64,000 bases of DNA from Geobacter sp. UBA2189. GTDB lineage: Bacteria; Desulfobacterota; Desulfuromonadia; Geobacterales; Pseudopelobacteraceae. The number at the start of each line of letters is the position of its first letter. Position 1 is the stretch's first letter. Below are positions 45,639-55,018 of the stretch, one piece after another. The translations under genes were made by a program, and so were the position numbers. Below the pieces are notes generated by a model that had not been told where the DNA came from, made no database searches, and worked only from the letters and a program-made list of their open reading frames with translations. The stretch covers positions 128,441 through 192,440 of the forward strand of contig DCVL01000017.1 in the NCBI GenBank assembly GCA_002328035.1, read 5' to 3'.

Positions 45639-45662
45639 TTAACGACCTTTTTATTAACCGTA

Positions 45663-46715
45663 TTATGGTTTCACAATACGTATGGCACCGCTCCATTGTG
45701 GCACGGAACTTTTCCATGGCTTGGCAAAGGCCGGGGGTATCGGCCCCATCCAGCCTGGATATTTTTTCAGTGTTTCCCTTGTAATGGGGAATACCGGAAC
45801 CAAGGCATGATAGGGAGCCTTTTCGTTGTTAAGCAGTGCATATCCCGCCTTGAGCGCCTCTGCGCCAAGTGGCCCACAGAACTGAGCCGAATCGATCACG
45901 GTCAGTCTGCCCTCCCTGACGTTCTTGACCGATGCAGGATCGCCGTCAATGCTGGCCACCATGATCTCGTTTCGACCGGCCTTGGCCAGCCTATCCACCA
46001 CGGCCAGCCCGCCGCCGTCATTGACGGTAAAAACCACGTCAATGGAGCCACGAGTCGGGAAATCCTTCAGGATGCTTTCACCGGCCTTGCCTCCGCTGAC
46101 CGGTTCAACAGCAGTGTATGACTTCAGCACACGGTATTTTTGCCCTGCCTGCTCCAGTGCCTCCAGAAAACCGTTAACCCGCTCCACCGTGGAGGAAACA
46201 TGGGGATATTCCACCAATACTATCCGAAGTTGTTTTGTCTTGGTAAACTTCGAGGCGATATACTCGCCGTCAAGATAACCGGCCTGGTAATTATCGGAGG
46301 TACGGTAGGCGGCAAGGGTTCCACCGCTGATATACTGATCATATGCAACTACCTTGATACCGGTCTGGTTGGCCAGTCGCAGCGGTTCAGCCAGAGCTGC
46401 GTTGTCGGTGGGCTGCACAATGATTAGATCCACCTTGTCCCGGATCAGCCCCTTCATCTGGCGAATCTGGTTCTCTATGCCATTTGCGCCGTCCCCGGCG
46501 GTCCTTATCACTAGCTTGACGGTCGGTCTGTTTTTTGCGACAGCCTGTGCATTGATCTTGTAGGTCTCAGCCTCCAACCCCTTGCTCATGGCCACCTGTC
46601 CAGGGATATTGCTGGACCAGTACAAGACCCCGATCCGATACTCCCTGGTCCACGCGCCGCCTGCCGTTACTGTAGTCACCAGTATAATCAAGGCCAGCAA
46701 TCTGATCGTTTGCAT
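45663..46715 (-). CDS. Sugar-type periplasmic binding protein (Peripla_BP_4-like)
   Basis: A 350-residue exported type-1 periplasmic binding protein (signal peptide to about residue 23). Segments: EYRIGVLYWSSNIPGQVAMS, VDLIIVQPTDNAALAEPL, GIKVVAYDQYISGG, FTVNDGGGLAVVDRLAKAG and IMVASIDGDPASVKNV. No permease or ATPase gene is near, so it likely acts as a sensor partner (TorT/LsrB-like use) for the flanking FVGREL receptors. AAAGGAG precedes the start. Confidence 0.88.
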   Translation of the reverse strand: MQTIRLLALIILVTTVTAGGAWTREYRIGVLYWSSNIPGQVAMSKGLEAETYKINAQAVAKNRPTVKLVIRTAGDGANGIENQIRQMKGLIRDKVDLIIVQPTDNAALAEPLRLANQTGIKVVAYDQYISGGTLAAYRTSDNYQAGYLDGEYIASKFTKTKQLRIVLVEYPHVSSTVERVNGFLEALEQAGQKYRVLKSYTAVEPVSGGKAGESILKDFPTRGSIDVVFTVNDGGGLAVVDRLAKAGRNEIMVASIDGDPASVKNVREGRLTVIDSAQFCGPLGAEALKAGYALLNNEKAPYHALVPVFPITRETLKKYPGWMGPIPPAFAKPWKSSVPQWSGAIRIVKP

Positions 46716-46729
46716 CTTAAAGGCTCCTT

Positions 46730-48628
46730 TCAGGCACCGATGTTACGTTCTTCCAGTTCTTTGACTCGTTCCTTCAACTCGACCATACGCAGCTCCCGAC
46801 CTACAAAAAGCTTGTTCATCCGCTGTAGTTCCTCGTTTCTCTCAGCCAGCTCGGCGGTTCGCTCCCGTACCCGTTCTTCAAGTTCATCGTTCAGGGTATG
46901 CAGTCCCTCTTCTGCCCGTTTGCGTGTAATGATGTCCCACATCCCCTTTAGGAGCAGGGAGACCTTGTAATGATCTGACTCAACATAGTCTTCCTGTTTG
47001 TTTGCCACCCCGGCTACCGCCACCACCCGGTTGTTGTCGATCACCGGAACCCCCATAAAACGGGTCAGCTCAAGGTGCCCCTGGGGATAGCCTTTCTTGA
47101 GGGGATCGGCTGCCGCATAGTCGTTGACGATGACCACGCGGCGCTGTCTGACCGGCTCGGCCCAAAGCCCTGCATCACTGAGCGGAAAATGTAACGGTTT
47201 GTCGATGGGGCAGCTTTCCATGGCCTTAACTGACCAGAGATGGGTTTCCATGTAGCTGTTGTCGTCGCTGATCAGCCCGACAAAACCGATGATGCTTTCA
47301 GTCAGGTTGACGCATTTGTCCACGACAAAGGCGATGATCTCACACACCTGCGCCGTCGGCATCTTCTGGTATACATCAAGTAGTGCCACCTGCTGGTTCA
47401 GGTTCAGGCGTACCTCCTCTTCTGCCTGTTTGCGATCGGTGATATCAACAAGAGACACCAACACCTTCTTCAGGCTCTCCTCATAGCCAGGGCAGACGGA
47501 AAAATGAACCGTAACCAGACGCTGTTCGCCTGCCAGGGTCTTGACCTCTGAATCCTGCACAACCTCGGTCTCACCATGCCAGAGGCAGATCAACTCTTGC
47601 CGGAAGGTTGCAAAAGAATCAGGGGTAAAGGTCTTGGCCAACCCGTCAAACAGTTCTTCCTTATCAGTAGCCCCATGCAAAGCCAAAGCAGCCTGGTTCA
47701 GATTAACAATCTTCGTTAGTTCCACGCACTGTTGCACCGTTTCTGGATGGAGTTCGAAGTATTGATCGATATCGGTGACTCCTTCCTGCTTCAGGCCGTT
47801 GAAAAACTCCCTTACCCCCGAAAAATCCTCTTCCCAGATTGAGACCGGCGAGTTCTCGAACACCTGGCGGTAGCGCTCTTCACCGGCGTGCAGTTCGGCA
47901 TCGCGGGCATCGAGCCGATCCAGCATTTTGTTGAACTCCCGTGCAATGACGGCGGCTTCATCATCACCAGGTACTGAGGAGCGGACAAGGCGATTACCGG
48001 AGCTGACAGCATCTATGGTCTGCTGGATGATATAGAGCTTCCTGGTGATCTTCCGCCCCATTAGCCAGGCTATGATCGACCCTATGATGATGGCGAGCAG
48101 GGCATAGTAAATGCCGTTTCTGGTGATCCCCGCCAGTTTTTTACTTCCCTCCTGCTGGCCGATGCCGACCCGTGCCCAGCCGACCTGGCGGCTGCCAATC
48201 ATAGCAGGGACAATGGTGTCAACAAGAGCTGGGCTTCGTGAAAGTATGGTCTGGTGCGAATTAGGGGGTAGGTCATGCAGATAAAAGCCGCGGCGGGAGG
48301 TTTGTGTGTCTGCCAGTATCCGACCTTCAGTGTCGATCAGGATGGCAAAGATCAGTTCAGGGTAACGTTGTTGTGCCTCTACCAGTTCTTGTAGTCCTGC
48401 GAGGTCATTGGCTGCCAGCCAGCCAGCCGATGATGTGGCAAGGGAGGTGGACAGCGCTACCGCCTGGTCGGTCTGGCGTTCCAGTAGCAACGCCTTTTGC
48501 CGCAGGGTCAGATCCCAAATGAATAGGGTCATCATCAACGCATGCACCAACGCTACGCCGAAGATCAGCTGACGGCGCAGGGTGCCGAAAAAAAGTCCGT
48601 GTAGTTTTTGGATGATCATTTCTTTCAC
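46730..48628 (-). CDS. Membrane HAMP-PAS-GAF sensor with FVGREL tail (no kinase domain)
   Basis: A 632-residue receptor starting at GTG 48628 with AGGAGG 7 bases upstream. TM1 (about 20-42), periplasmic domain, TM2 (about 175-195), HAMP (RKITRKLYIIQQTIDAVSSG onward), a PAS-like region (RYRQVFENSPVSIWEEDFSG), a GAF domain (about 420-590; LLDVYQKMPTAQVCEIIAFV), coiled coil and the tail FVGRELRMVELKERV (46733-46807). It is the first gene of the 22-kb minus-strand signalling cluster. It has no kinase core. Confidence 0.9.
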   Translation of the reverse strand: MKEMIIQKLHGLFFGTLRRQLIFGVALVHALMMTLFIWDLTLRQKALLLERQTDQAVALSTSLATSSAGWLAANDLAGLQELVEAQQRYPELIFAILIDTEGRILADTQTSRRGFYLHDLPPNSHQTILSRSPALVDTIVPAMIGSRQVGWARVGIGQQEGSKKLAGITRNGIYYALLAIIIGSIIAWLMGRKITRKLYIIQQTIDAVSSGNRLVRSSVPGDDEAAVIAREFNKMLDRLDARDAELHAGEERYRQVFENSPVSIWEEDFSGVREFFNGLKQEGVTDIDQYFELHPETVQQCVELTKIVNLNQAALALHGATDKEELFDGLAKTFTPDSFATFRQELICLWHGETEVVQDSEVKTLAGEQRLVTVHFSVCPGYEESLKKVLVSLVDITDRKQAEEEVRLNLNQQVALLDVYQKMPTAQVCEIIAFVVDKCVNLTESIIGFVGLISDDNSYMETHLWSVKAMESCPIDKPLHFPLSDAGLWAEPVRQRRVVIVNDYAAADPLKKGYPQGHLELTRFMGVPVIDNNRVVAVAGVANKQEDYVESDHYKVSLLLKGMWDIITRKRAEEGLHTLNDELEERVRERTAELAERNEELQRMNKLFVGRELRMVELKERVKELEERNIGA

Positions 48629-48774
48629 CGGACGGCCTCCTGCAATTCTGTCATTGATTGACTGAACTGCCTCTGGGGTACGTGAAAATAGATATTTTAG
48701 AGTCTACCTCCGTTTATTCGTAATGCAAGTCCTGTTGGTGATCATCGTAACAGCTTCAATTTTGTTTTGAGTCT

Positions 48775-49018
48775 CTACGATTGAGCGGGCTGCGGCATGT
48801 AACGTATTTCGTCAGTTACCTCCTCCATCCCGATCTCTTCCTGCAGGGCACGAATCAACCCTTCCAGCTCTTCTACCCGTCGGCCAGGAGCAATCACACG
48901 GATAAATGCCCTTGTTGTTGTCAAAGGTTCTGATGGTGCAGAGTCGTTCGTCGGATTCGGTGATAAAGGTCGGTTAAGTCTGCTGGCTGTATTCAAGTCT
49001 GGAAAGACGTCGGGTCAT
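48775..49018 (-). pseudogene. Decayed DUF4911 gene (nonsense plus frameshift)
   Basis: ATG at 49018 overlaps the deacetylase stop (ATGA). The frame reads MTRRLSRLEYSQQT-stop-PTFITESDERLCTIRT, then loses a base in register (AAGGGCATTTATC), after which IRVIAPGRRVEELEGLIRAL continues in another frame. The pieces line up with the intact DUF4911 protein at 11180-11416 (TFITESYEGLCTVST, ESELEGLLKAL). One stop and one frameshift, so probably inactive unless a sequencing error. Confidence 0.75.
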
Positions 49019-49920
49019 GGGGCTACCTCGTCACCCTGTAGAGCAACAGGTAGTGAACGTCCCTCAATCATCGCCATGCCAAGCTGACATGCCGGAGCAT
49101 CAATAATCTGTGCCCTGGCCTCAGCCAGACTGATGCAGGGGATGTCGTTTTGGGCGAGTAGTTCCAGCAGTCGGCTGAAGGAGTTGCGGATCACGCCCCC
49201 CTCCAGCTCTGTGTGAACCGTCAGCACATTCAGGCCCGGTTTGAGCTGTTTGAGATAGTAGTCTGGCAGGTCGTCAGAGGTCAGGCCATCGCGACCCAGC
49301 AGTTCATCGGCCGTGGGCAGGGTGGTTGGTATCTGCAGGGTGTAGAATCGCTGTCCGTTCATAACCGGATAGAACGGATGCGTTCCACGGCTATCGCTAC
49401 AGTATGAAAGCCCCATCTGATCCTGAAGTGACAGGGAGTCAGGAGATACAGTCCAGCCTGGTGCCGCAGTGGTGGTGGTTAGCCTGCCAAAGACCTTCAG
49501 AAACCCTTTGGCCGCCTGTCCCAGTTCGGATTTGGCAAAGCCGATATCATTTTTAAGCAAAAAATCGTGCCAGTTTACGTGATTCCATGCATGGATTCCT
49601 GCTTCATATCCATCCTCTTCGACACGACGCATAATATCCGAACATTTTTCATAAATAATTGGTCCGGGGAGCAGTACTCCATAAAGCATGGTTTTCAGGC
49701 CGTAAGCCGCCGGCGCGCCGGAGCGTAATGCCTTCTTGAGAAATCCCTTGTGTGTAACAATACGTCGAAGGGCTCTGCCGGTCTGATCCGGACCCATACA
49801 AAAATAAAATGTGCCTTTTGCATTGTTACGAGCCAAAAGCTCAAGCAGTATCGGAACACCTTCCAGTGTGCCCATATATGTATCAACATCAATCTTAAGC
49901 GCAACAACCGGTTTGGTCAT
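49015..49920 (-). CDS. ArnD-like polysaccharide deacetylase
   Basis: A 301-residue NodB-fold deacetylase close in size and motifs to ArnD, which deformylates undecaprenyl-phosphate-Ara4FN in lipid A modification. Motifs: VVALKIDVDTYMGTLEGVP, NNAKGTFYFCMGPDQTG, GYEAGIHAWNHVNWHDFLL, TAAPGWTVSPDSL and NVLTVHTELEGG. The other arn genes are not in the window, so the substrate is unproven. ATG 49920 has AGGAG 6 bases upstream; a longer frame to 50010 lacks this. Confidence 0.85.
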   Translation of the reverse strand: MTKPVVALKIDVDTYMGTLEGVPILLELLARNNAKGTFYFCMGPDQTGRALRRIVTHKGFLKKALRSGAPAAYGLKTMLYGVLLPGPIIYEKCSDIMRRVEEDGYEAGIHAWNHVNWHDFLLKNDIGFAKSELGQAAKGFLKVFGRLTTTTAAPGWTVSPDSLSLQDQMGLSYCSDSRGTHPFYPVMNGQRFYTLQIPTTLPTADELLGRDGLTSDDLPDYYLKQLKPGLNVLTVHTELEGGVIRNSFSRLLELLAQNDIPCISLAEARAQIIDAPACQLGMAMIEGRSLPVALQGDEVAP

Positions 49921-49980
49921 TTGATAACTCCTGACTAAAGTGGGTTGTATAATAGCAGGTTTGTCTGAAGAGTTAAACGG

Positions 49981-50012
49981 CCTTGACAGCTTCTTTACAG
50001 TCTTTGTCAAGG
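49981..50012. promoter_or_regulatory. Dyad CCTTGACA-N16-TGTCAAGG upstream of the kdp genes
   Basis: Perfect 8-bp inverted arms (49981-49988, 50005-50012) flank CTTTACAGTCTT in the gap before the first kdp-operon gene. It could be a KdpE or other operator, and the left arm contains a TTGACA -35-like hexamer. No matching -10 is obvious at 17 bases. Confidence 0.35.
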
Positions 50013-50088
50013 TTTTGATACCAAATTGATTGCCCTGTTGCTAGGTTTTAAACATGCAGAATCAGCGAGAAGCAGGAGGGCAATCAAA

Positions 50089-50301
50089 ATGAAGTTCTAC
50101 CAGTTTAACGAAGATACCGGACTGTACGAAGGTGAAATCTTTTTGGATGGTGATATACTCCCATATATCAGCGGTGTCACAACAGTTGTCCCGCCCGAAT
50201 ACGAACAGGGAGAGGTGCCGGTATTTGAAATAGCAAGGCAACAGTGGATCGTTCTGCCCGTTTCTGTAATACGGCAACTGCTGTTGGGGAGGAAGCAATG
50301 A
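50089..50301 (+). CDS. Small unknown protein preceding kdpA
   Basis: A 70-residue protein with AGGAGGG 8 bases upstream of its ATG. It is mostly beta-like and acidic ([20 protein letters not shown]) and has no TM helix, so it is not the hydrophobic KdpF peptide found at this position elsewhere. The C-terminus ([19 protein letters not shown]) is more basic. Weak resemblance to phage tail-assembly-type small proteins is not enough for a call. It overlaps kdpA by 4 bases (ATGA), so it is coupled to it. Confidence 0.75.
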   Translation: MKFYQFNEDTGLYEGEIFLDGDILPYISGVTTVVPPEYEQGEVPVFEIARQQWIVLPVSVIRQLLLGRKQ

Positions 50302-52007
50302 GCCAGTCCATGGGTGAACTGTTGCAAATTTTAATCATTTTTGTCGTCTTGCTTGCCTTGGTCAAGCCGCTGGGCAGCTTCATGGCCAGTGTCTACCTAG
50401 GAAAGTTTACCTTTCTGGCTCCGCTTGAGAATCTACTCTACCGGATCTGTGGGGTGCAACAGGACGAGGAGATGGGTTGGCAGCGTTATGCCGCTTCCAT
50501 GCTGTTTTTCAATCTGGTGATGTTTGTCTCGCTCTTTGCTCTGTTACTACTACAGCACTTGCTGCCCCTCAATCCCCAGAAGCTGCCTCCATTTAACTGG
50601 CAACTGACCCTTAATACCGCCATCAGTTTTACCACCAATACCAATTGGCAGAACTACTCCGGCGAACAGGCTGCCAGCTATCTGACCCAGATGGCAGGCT
50701 TTGGTCTGCACAACTTTGCCTCCGCCGCCACCGGCATGGCGATTGTGATTGCGCTGATCCGTGGATTTAGCCGCCGCAAAAGCTCTGCCATCGGCAATTT
50801 CTGGGTGGATCTGACCCGTGGCACACTCTATATCCTGCTGCCGATCTCAATTGTTGCTGCCTTGTTGCTGGTCTCCCAGGGGGTGATCCAGAACTTCTCT
50901 CCGTATAAGACCGTACCGTTGCTGCAGGCCTCCCAAGGCAGAGATCGCCTTGAGTTGGAATCGGTCACCATTCCGATGGGACCGGTGGCTTCGCAAGAAG
51001 CGATCAAAGAACTGGGCACCAACGGCGGCGGCTTCTTTAACGCCAACTCTTCCCACCCCTTTGAGAACCCCACCCCGCTATCAAACTGTCTGGAGATTCT
51101 GCTGATTTTGCTGATACCGGTCAGCCTGACCTATACCTTTGGTTATATGGTGGGAAATACCCGCCAGGGTTGGATGTTGCTGAGTGTTATGCTGTTTCTT
51201 CTGTTCGTCTCTTTTGCCCTGCTACAGTGGGCAGAGGTTGTCGGAAACCCGTTGGTAACCAGGCTGGGGGTTGTTGGAGCCAACATGGAAGGCAAAGAAC
51301 TGCGATTTGGCATCTCCGGCAGCAGCCTCTTCAGTGTGGCCACCACTGCTACCTCCTGTGGAGCGGTCAACAGTATGCACGATTCTTTGACCCCACTTGG
51401 CGGCCTGATTCCGCTTTCTCTGATACTGCTGGGGGAGATCGTGTTTGGCGGGGTCGGTTCAGGGCTCTACACCATGCTGGCCTTTGCCATTATTGCGGTC
51501 TTTGTCTCCGGCCTGATGATCGGCCGTACCCCGGAGTATCTGGGCAAGAAGATCGAGGTGAAGGAGATCTGGATGTCGATCATCACCATCCTGACCGCCG
51601 GTGTGGTGGTGCTGATCCTCTCCGGTCTGGCAATGATCACGCCGTCTGCGGTGGCCTCCATGGCCAATCCTGGCGCACATGGCCTGTCAGAGGTACTGTA
51701 TGCCTTTGCCTCCATGGCCAACAATAACGGCAGCGCCTTTGCGGGCTTAAATGCCAATGTGCCGTTTTATAACCTGCTTGGCGCCTTGGCCATGACCATC
51801 GGTCGCTATATTCCGGCCTTGGCCGTGTTGGCCATGGCCGGTTTCCTGGCAGAAAAGAAGTGCATTCCACCCAGTCTGGGAACCCTGCCTACTGACAAGC
51901 TACCGTTTGCGCTCTGGCTGGCTCTGGTGATCCTGATCGTAGGTGCGCTGACCTTCTTTCCGGCTCTGGCGCTGGGGCCGATCGTGGAACATTTGAGCAT
52001 GCAGTAA
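50298..52007 (+). CDS. kdpA: Potassium-transporting ATPase subunit A
   Basis: Channel-like K+-binding subunit of the high-affinity Kdp transporter. 569 residues with multiple TM segments. The four selectivity-filter regions are visible: [46 protein letters not shown] and [13 protein letters not shown] 50298 has GGGGAGGAAG upstream. It is separated from kdpB by a 160-base repeat-like stretch. Confidence 0.96.
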   Translation: MSQSMGELLQILIIFVVLLALVKPLGSFMASVYLGKFTFLAPLENLLYRICGVQQDEEMGWQRYAASMLFFNLVMFVSLFALLLLQHLLPLNPQKLPPFNWQLTLNTAISFTTNTNWQNYSGEQAASYLTQMAGFGLHNFASAATGMAIVIALIRGFSRRKSSAIGNFWVDLTRGTLYILLPISIVAALLLVSQGVIQNFSPYKTVPLLQASQGRDRLELESVTIPMGPVASQEAIKELGTNGGGFFNANSSHPFENPTPLSNCLEILLILLIPVSLTYTFGYMVGNTRQGWMLLSVMLFLLFVSFALLQWAEVVGNPLVTRLGVVGANMEGKELRFGISGSSLFSVATTATSCGAVNSMHDSLTPLGGLIPLSLILLGEIVFGGVGSGLYTMLAFAIIAVFVSGLMIGRTPEYLGKKIEVKEIWMSIITILTAGVVVLILSGLAMITPSAVASMANPGAHGLSEVLYAFASMANNNGSAFAGLNANVPFYNLLGALAMTIGRYIPALAVLAMAGFLAEKKCIPPSLGTLPTDKLPFALWLALVILIVGALTFFPALALGPIVEHLSMQ

Positions 52008-52150
52008 GGCTGTGAATTTCACGCCATCTTGCCGCCGTCCTCATCGCTTCTTTGTGCGACGTAGCGTTGCTGCGTCTCCGCAGTCGCTCCTGCGGGTGCG
52101 ACAATCTAGCGCAAACTTCGCAGCCTGAAAGGTGCTGGGCTTACCTAGGC
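52008..52150. repeat. Repeat-like non-coding insert between kdpA and kdpB
   Basis: About 140 bases with no ORF, internally structured: GTGCGACGTAGCG and GTGCGACAATCTAGCG are partial direct repeats, and GCTGCG-TCTC-CGCAGT forms a small hairpin. The composition is unlike kdp coding DNA. It resembles dispersed intergenic repeats, but no second copy occurs in this window to prove it. Confidence 0.4.
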
Positions 52151-52169
52151 ACCTTCTGGAGAGATAACA

Positions 52170-54236
52170 ATGTCCAAACATACCCAAAAGCCGCAATCGG
52201 CCTTTGATAAAGAACTGCTACAGGGTGCCTTGCTGGAGTCTCTGAAAAAGCTTGATCCTCGCCAGCTCTGGCGCAATCCTGTCATGCTCTGCGTTGAGAT
52301 GGCCAGCCTTATTACCCTGTTCACCTTTGGCATGTCACTCTCCGGCGCCAACAAGGAACCGGCCTGGTTTACCGGCGCAGTATCAGCTTGGCTCTGGCTG
52401 ACCGTAATCTTCTCTACCTTTGCCGAGGCTCTGGCCGAGGGGCGTGGCAAGGCCAGGGCAGCTTCTCTGCGGTCATCGCGGACTAATGTGACAGCAAAAC
52501 GCCTTGAAAAACCAGAATTTACCAGTGCCGTTACCACGGTAGGCGCCGGCCAGCTACGCAAAGGGGACTGCATACTGGTGGAGGCAGGTGAGATGATTGC
52601 CGGTGATGGTGACGTGGTGGCAGGAGCAGCACTGGTAAATGAATCCGCCGTAACCGGCGAATCAGCCCCGGTGATCCGTGAGTCAGGCGGCGACCGCAGC
52701 GCCGTGACCGGTGGCACCACCGTGATTGCCAACAGCATCATCGTGCGGATCACCGCCAACCCCGGCGAGACCTTTCTGGACCGTATGATCGGCCTGATTG
52801 AAGGAGCCAAGCGGCGCAAAACTCCTAACGAGGTGGCCCTGGAAGTGTTGCTGATCGCCCTGACCGTGGTCTTCCTGCTGGTCTGCGCCAATATTGCGCC
52901 GCTCTCGATCTACAGCGTTAAGGCAGCCGGGCAGGGCACGCCGGTCACCCTGACCATCCTGACCGCCCTGTTTGTCTGTCTGGCCCCCACCACCATTGCA
53001 GCCCTGCTGCCTGCCATCGGCATTGCCGGCATGGATCGCCTGTTCCAGAAGAACGTGATCGCCCTGTCCGGCCGGGCAATTGAGGCGGCCGGTGATGTCA
53101 ACGTGCTGCTGCTGGACAAGACCGGCACCATCACCCACGGTAATCGCGAGGCCGTGGCCTTTGTCCCGCTGGGCGGTCACAGCGAACAGGAGCTGGCTGA
53201 GGCAGCCCTGATGGCCTCATTGGCTGATGAGACCCCGGAAGGACGCAGCGTGGTTACTCTGGCAAAGCAGAAGTATGGCCTGACCAGAGAGACACCAAAG
53301 GATGCCGAGGTGGTTGAGTTTAGTGCAGAAACACGCCTTTCCGGCATCAATCTGGCTGGAAATCAGTACCGCAAAGGGGCATCCGACTCCACCATCGCCT
53401 TTGTCAAAGGGCTGGGTGCAACCAGCATCCCCCCAGAACTGGCTGATCTGGTGGACAGGATTGCCCGGGCCGGTGCCACGCCGCTGGTGGTAAGCCGCGA
53501 CAAGGAGATCATGGGGGTGATCAACCTGAAGGATATCGTCAAGGCCGGTATCCAGGAGCGATTTCTGCAACTCCGTAGCATGGGCATCAAGACCGTGATG
53601 ATTACCGGCGACAACCCGCTGACCGCCGCAGCCATAGCTGCCGAGGCCCAAGTGGATGACTTCCTGGCTCAGGCCAAGCCAGAGGAAAAGCTACGCCTGA
53701 TCAAGGAGTACCAGGAGCAGGGGTATATGGTGGCCATGACCGGTGATGGCACCAACGATGCCCCGGCCCTGGCCCAGGCAGATGTTGCCGTGGCCATGAA
53801 CACCGGTACCCAGCCCGCCCGGGAGGCTGCCAATATCATTGATCTGGACTCAAACCCCACCAAGCTGCTGGATATTGTGGAGGTGGGCAAGCAGATCCTG
53901 ATGACCCGTGGCAACCTGACCACCTTCAGTATCTCCAACGATATTGCCAAGTATTTTGCCATCATTCCGGCTGCCCTGCTTTCAATCTACCCGCAACTTG
54001 GGGTGCTGAATCTGATGGGGTTGACCAGCCCTTACAGCGCCATCCTTTCGGCCGTGATCTTCAATGCCATCATCATCCCGCTGCTGGTGCCACTGGCCCT
54101 GAAAGGGACCAAGTTTCGGGCCATGCCTGCCGAGAAGCTGCTGATCCATAACCTGCTGATCTACGGGCTTGGTGGCATTATTGTACCGTTTGTGGGGATC
54201 AAGGCGATTGATATGGTGATTGGGACGATGCTTTAA
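52170..54236 (+). CDS. kdpB: Potassium-transporting P-type ATPase subunit B
   Basis: Catalytic subunit that hydrolyses ATP to drive K+ uptake. 688 residues. P-type motifs: phospho-Asp in [14 protein letters not shown], actuator loop [30 protein letters not shown] and [18 protein letters not shown]. The N-terminus ([20 protein letters not shown]) matches KdpB. GGAGAGATAACA precedes the start. Confidence 0.97.
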   Translation: MSKHTQKPQSAFDKELLQGALLESLKKLDPRQLWRNPVMLCVEMASLITLFTFGMSLSGANKEPAWFTGAVSAWLWLTVIFSTFAEALAEGRGKARAASLRSSRTNVTAKRLEKPEFTSAVTTVGAGQLRKGDCILVEAGEMIAGDGDVVAGAALVNESAVTGESAPVIRESGGDRSAVTGGTTVIANSIIVRITANPGETFLDRMIGLIEGAKRRKTPNEVALEVLLIALTVVFLLVCANIAPLSIYSVKAAGQGTPVTLTILTALFVCLAPTTIAALLPAIGIAGMDRLFQKNVIALSGRAIEAAGDVNVLLLDKTGTITHGNREAVAFVPLGGHSEQELAEAALMASLADETPEGRSVVTLAKQKYGLTRETPKDAEVVEFSAETRLSGINLAGNQYRKGASDSTIAFVKGLGATSIPPELADLVDRIARAGATPLVVSRDKEIMGVINLKDIVKAGIQERFLQLRSMGIKTVMITGDNPLTAAAIAAEAQVDDFLAQAKPEEKLRLIKEYQEQGYMVAMTGDGTNDAPALAQADVAVAMNTGTQPAREAANIIDLDSNPTKLLDIVEVGKQILMTRGNLTTFSISNDIAKYFAIIPAALLSIYPQLGVLNLMGLTSPYSAILSAVIFNAIIIPLLVPLALKGTKFRAMPAEKLLIHNLLIYGLGGIIVPFVGIKAIDMVIGTML

Positions 54237-54249
54237 CCCCTCCCTGCCT

Positions 54250-54310
54250 CCCCTTATCTAAGTGGAGGAGAAAACTCCCCCTCTTGGGATAAGAGGGGGG
54301 TGGGGGAGTT
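54250..54310. repeat. C/G-rich stem-loop between kdpB and kdpC
   Basis: AACTCCCCC (54273-54281) can pair with GGGGGAGTT (54302-54310). An alternative inner pairing is CCCCCTCTT with AAGAGGGGG. A related CTCCCCTTATCTAAGTGGAG stem lies just upstream. There is no T run, so this is an RNA structure or a dispersed repeat rather than a classic terminator; kdpC must be transcribed through it. Confidence 0.5.
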
Positions 54311-54330
54311 ACAATCTAAGGAGCCAAACC

Positions 54331-54897
54331 ATGAAAGATATAAAACCTGCCATCCTGCTGTTTATTATGTTCACCATCATTTGTGGCGGCATCTATCCGG
54401 CCCTGGTAACCGGGGTAGCCTACGCCCTGTTTCCCAATCAGGCCAAGGGAAGCTTGATAATCGATAAGGCTGGCAAAGAGCTCGGCTCAAGCCTGATCGG
54501 CCAGCCATTTTCTGATCCCCAATACCTGTGGCCGCGTCCGTCAGCCACCGCAGAATTCGATTACAACCCCTCTGCCTCCGGTGGTTCCAATAGCGGGCCA
54601 ACCAACCCGGATTATCTGAAAACAGTGGCAGAGCGGGTCAAGGCGCTGCGTGACAGCGGCATTACCGGTCCGATTCCGGCTGAACTGGTGCAGGCCTCGG
54701 CCAGCAGGCTTGATCCGCACCTTTCCCCACAGGCAGCCAGGCTGCAGGTGTCACGGATTGCCAAGGCTCGTGGCATAGCTGAGGCCACCGTGCAGAAGCT
54801 GGTAGACGGGGCCACTGAAGAACCGCAACTGGGTATTCTGGGGGTAGCGCGGGTGAATGTGCTTGCGGTGAATCTGGGGCTGGATGGGGTGAGGTAG
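54331..54897 (+). CDS. kdpC: Potassium-transporting ATPase subunit C
   Basis: A 188-residue assembly/ATP-affinity subunit with one N-terminal TM helix (AILLFIMFTIICGGIYPALV). Motifs: SLIGQPFSDPQYLWPRPSAT, YNPSASGGSNSGPTNPDYL and GIAEATVQKLVDGATEEPQLG. ATG 54331 has AAGGAG 7 bases upstream; the in-frame extension to 54262 runs into the stem-loop and is unlikely. Confidence 0.96.
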   Translation: MKDIKPAILLFIMFTIICGGIYPALVTGVAYALFPNQAKGSLIIDKAGKELGSSLIGQPFSDPQYLWPRPSATAEFDYNPSASGGSNSGPTNPDYLKTVAERVKALRDSGITGPIPAELVQASASRLDPHLSPQAARLQVSRIAKARGIAEATVQKLVDGATEEPQLGILGVARVNVLAVNLGLDGVR

Positions 54898-54958
54898 AGT
54901 CGTATTGCTGCTGTCATCAGTGAAAGATAGGTTCTTTAAAAATTGCCTTGTGTTTTTG

Positions 54959-54977
54959 AATTATTGAAACAATAATT
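54959..54977. promoter_or_regulatory. AT-rich perfect dyad AATTATTG-aaa-CAATAATT
   Basis: A 19-bp perfect palindrome 42 bases upstream of the AAA/DUF4143 ATPase start. It is a good candidate operator for that gene, though it may also be chance in AT-rich DNA. Confidence 0.35.
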
Positions 54978-55018
54978 ACCTTGTAATTTTAAATTTAGAC
55001 TTGGCAAGGTGGTTTTGT

